DNA of 35,449 bases from an uncultured Parabacteroides sp. Its GTDB lineage: Bacteria; Bacteroidota; Bacteroidia; Bacteroidales; Tannerellaceae. The stretch is taken from contig CALUZS010000019.1 in NCBI GenBank assembly GCA_944325355.1, forward strand, positions 1 to 35,449, given 5' to 3'. Below, one piece after another: positions 34,019 to 35,449 of the stretch. Positions within the stretch are counted from its first letter, which is position 1. Every line of letters begins with the position of its first letter. Below the pieces are notes generated by a model. That model did not search any database, was not told the DNA's origin, and was given only the letters and a program-made list of their open reading frames with translations. Made by a program: the position numbers and the translations under genes.

Positions 34019-35349
34019 AAGTCTTAAAATTTGGGGGGACTTCTGTCGGTTCGGCTCAACGGATGCAACATGTTGCTTCTCTTATTTGTGATGGAAGGAA
34101 GAAAATCGTGGTGCTGTCGGCAATGGCGGGTACAACTAACTCTTTGATTGATATATCTGATTGCCTTTTCAATAAAGATGTGGTAAATGCGTCTGATATT
34201 ATTGCTCAGTTGAAAAAACAATATGAGATACATGTAAATTCTTTATACGGTACAGAAGAGTACAAGCGGAAAGCATGGGATTGGTTAAATGGATGTTTTG
34301 AGAGAATTGAATCGTTTTTGGTTGGGCCATTCTCTATTTTTGAAGAGAAAGTGGTGGTGGCGCAAGGCGAATTGATGTCTACCGGCATGATGTATTACTA
34401 TCTGCAGGAGCAGGGTGTACCGGCAGTATTGCTGCCTGCGCTGGATTTCATGCGGATTACGAAAGATGTTACCCCGGATTCCGATTATATAAAGACGAAG
34501 TTGCAGGCATTGCTCCAGGAGCATCCGGATACAGATTTGTTCATCACCCAAGGGTTCATTTGCAAGAATGCTTTTGGCGAAATCGATAATTTGAAACGTG
34601 GAGGAAGCGATTACACGGCTTCGATTATCGGTGCTGCTGTTGATGCTGAGGAAATTCAGATTTGGACGGATATAGACGGGTTGCATAACAACGACCCTCG
34701 ATATGTTAGCAATACGACGCCGGTCCGGCAATTGAACTTTGACGAGGCGGCGAAGCTGGCGCATTTCGGTGCGAAAATTTTGCATCCTTCTTGTATTATG
34801 CCTGCCCGGGAAAATAATATTCCTGTCCGCTTGCTGAACACGTTCGATCCGCAGGCGCCGGGAACGCTTATCTCGAATAGTGCTGAGAAAGGCTGTATTA
34901 AGGCAGTAGCGGCAAAGGACAATATTACGTATGTGAAGATAAAGTCGCTGAATGTTGTGCCTATCCATCAATTTTTAAGCGTGGTATTCAATACGTTTTC
35001 TCAATACAAGACGGCAATCGACATGGTGACGGCTTCGGAAACCGGTGTTTCTGTGACGATTGATGACAATAGCTGTCTGGATGAAATTGTTGTTGCCCTT
35101 CAGAAATATGCAACGGTAAGTGTCGATACCGACATGGTCATTATTTGCGTTGTCGGAGATTTGGAGTGGCAGAATGTAGGCTTTGAAGCAAAGATTGTAC
35201 AGGCGTTGAAAGATATTCCGGTCAGGATGATTTCTTACGGGGGAAGCAGCAGCAATGTTTCTTTAGTTATGAAGGCGGAGGATAAGGCGGCGGCATTGGA
35301 GGCGCTTAATGCAAACTTGTTTCTGGCAGGTTGCGGAAATAATGAGTAG
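34015..35349 (+). CDS. lysC: Aspartate kinase (lysine-sensitive type, monofunctional)
   Basis: This enzyme phosphorylates aspartate, the first step toward lysine, threonine, methionine and diaminopimelate. The 444-residue protein starts MKVLKFGGTSVGS with the nucleotide-binding KFGGTS (5-10). ITQGFICKN and LKRGGSDYTASIIG are the conserved kinase segments, and IWTDIDGLHNNDPR holds the aspartate-binding part. The C-terminus (about 300-440) holds two ACT domains for feedback control, with VTASETGVSVTID and MISYGGSSSNVSLV. No homoserine dehydrogenase domain is fused. The length and segments are closest to the LysC/aspartokinase III type; the actual inhibitor cannot be read from sequence. Confidence 0.93.
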   Translation: MKVLKFGGTSVGSAQRMQHVASLICDGRKKIVVLSAMAGTTNSLIDISDCLFNKDVVNASDIIAQLKKQYEIHVNSLYGTEEYKRKAWDWLNGCFERIESFLVGPFSIFEEKVVVAQGELMSTGMMYYYLQEQGVPAVLLPALDFMRITKDVTPDSDYIKTKLQALLQEHPDTDLFITQGFICKNAFGEIDNLKRGGSDYTASIIGAAVDAEEIQIWTDIDGLHNNDPRYVSNTTPVRQLNFDEAAKLAHFGAKILHPSCIMPARENNIPVRLLNTFDPQAPGTLISNSAEKGCIKAVAAKDNITYVKIKSLNVVPIHQFLSVVFNTFSQYKTAIDMVTASETGVSVTIDDNSCLDEIVVALQKYATVSVDTDMVIICVVGDLEWQNVGFEAKIVQALKDIPVRMISYGGSSSNVSLVMKAEDKAAALEALNANLFLAGCGNNE

Positions 35350-35449
35350 TAATGTTCCGGTTGCCCATTGTTCGTTGTCGGAAGAATCTTCGTTCGTTGG
35401 AAGTGTAAAAAGTGTCGGCATCACCGTTCCCACCGCTGCACACTGCTTC
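35342..35449 (+). CDS. Unidentified open frame running off the window end
   Basis: ATG 35342 overlaps the last eight bases of lysC and opens a frame with no stop through the last base (36 codons, starting MSSNVPVAHC). It does not look like the start of LysA, which often follows lysC. The frame is short enough to be chance. I recognise no family, and nothing else is visible in 35350-35449. Confidence 0.25.
   Translation, partial: MSSNVPVAHCSLSEESSFVGSVKSVGITVPTAAHCF

Overview
The window looks like chromosomal DNA from a gut-type member of the Bacteroidales. The evidence is a SusC/SusD pair, promoters of the Bacteroidetes type (TAnnTTTG about 7 bases before the start, with few Shine-Dalgarno sites), the arginine gene order argR / GNAT / argG / argC / argD, lipoprotein glycosidases, and a leucine-rich-repeat protein with a C-terminal tail of the type IX secretion kind. 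I cannot fix the genus from the sequence alone.

Layout. (1) 1-4750: a terminator, then an arginine operon (argR, N-acyl-glutamate synthase candidate, argG, argC, argD). It starts at a promoter with an almost perfect ARG box and ends at a bidirectional terminator. (2) 4760-8300: a secreted C1 cysteine peptidase on the minus strand, then proC followed 34 bases later by a ROK-family sugar regulator. (3) 8440-14890: an unusual small carbohydrate unit made of an N-acylglucosamine 2-epimerase, SusC and SusD, with no glycoside hydrolase. The susC start region holds a run of nine G in which a one-base slip either way stops translation within a few codons. (4) 14890-17520: a GH3-type acyl-adenylating enzyme and a convergent FkbM methyltransferase. 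(5) 17517-25625: a plus-strand run with gaps of 3 to 58 bases and no visible internal terminator: cysS, a GH32 fructanase, trmB, mrp, uxaC and a hexuronate transporter. (6) 25636-25712: tRNA-Pro(CGG) on the minus strand. (7) 26036-28795: a lipoprotein GH78 alpha-L-rhamnosidase. (8) 28864-29673: rplU-rpmA with a structured leader and two tandem terminators. (9) 29729-33703, minus strand: an OmpA-like lipoprotein and a 1011-residue protein built from three copies of an EF-hand / leucine-rich-repeat / cap module. (10) 33887-35449: lysC, with a short upstream reading frame that overlaps its start, and an unidentified open frame running off the end.

The genes mix core metabolism (arginine, proline, lysine-family amino acids, tRNA charging and modification, ribosomal proteins) with single glycan-use genes (GH32, GH78, uxaC with its transporter, epimerase-SusCD) that lack the partners usually found in full polysaccharide utilisation loci. 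No CRISPR array, insertion sequence, integrase or phage gene was seen. The items most worth following are the G9 tract in susC and the triplicated EF-hand/LRR surface protein. I saw no clear evidence of a wholly new multi-gene system.
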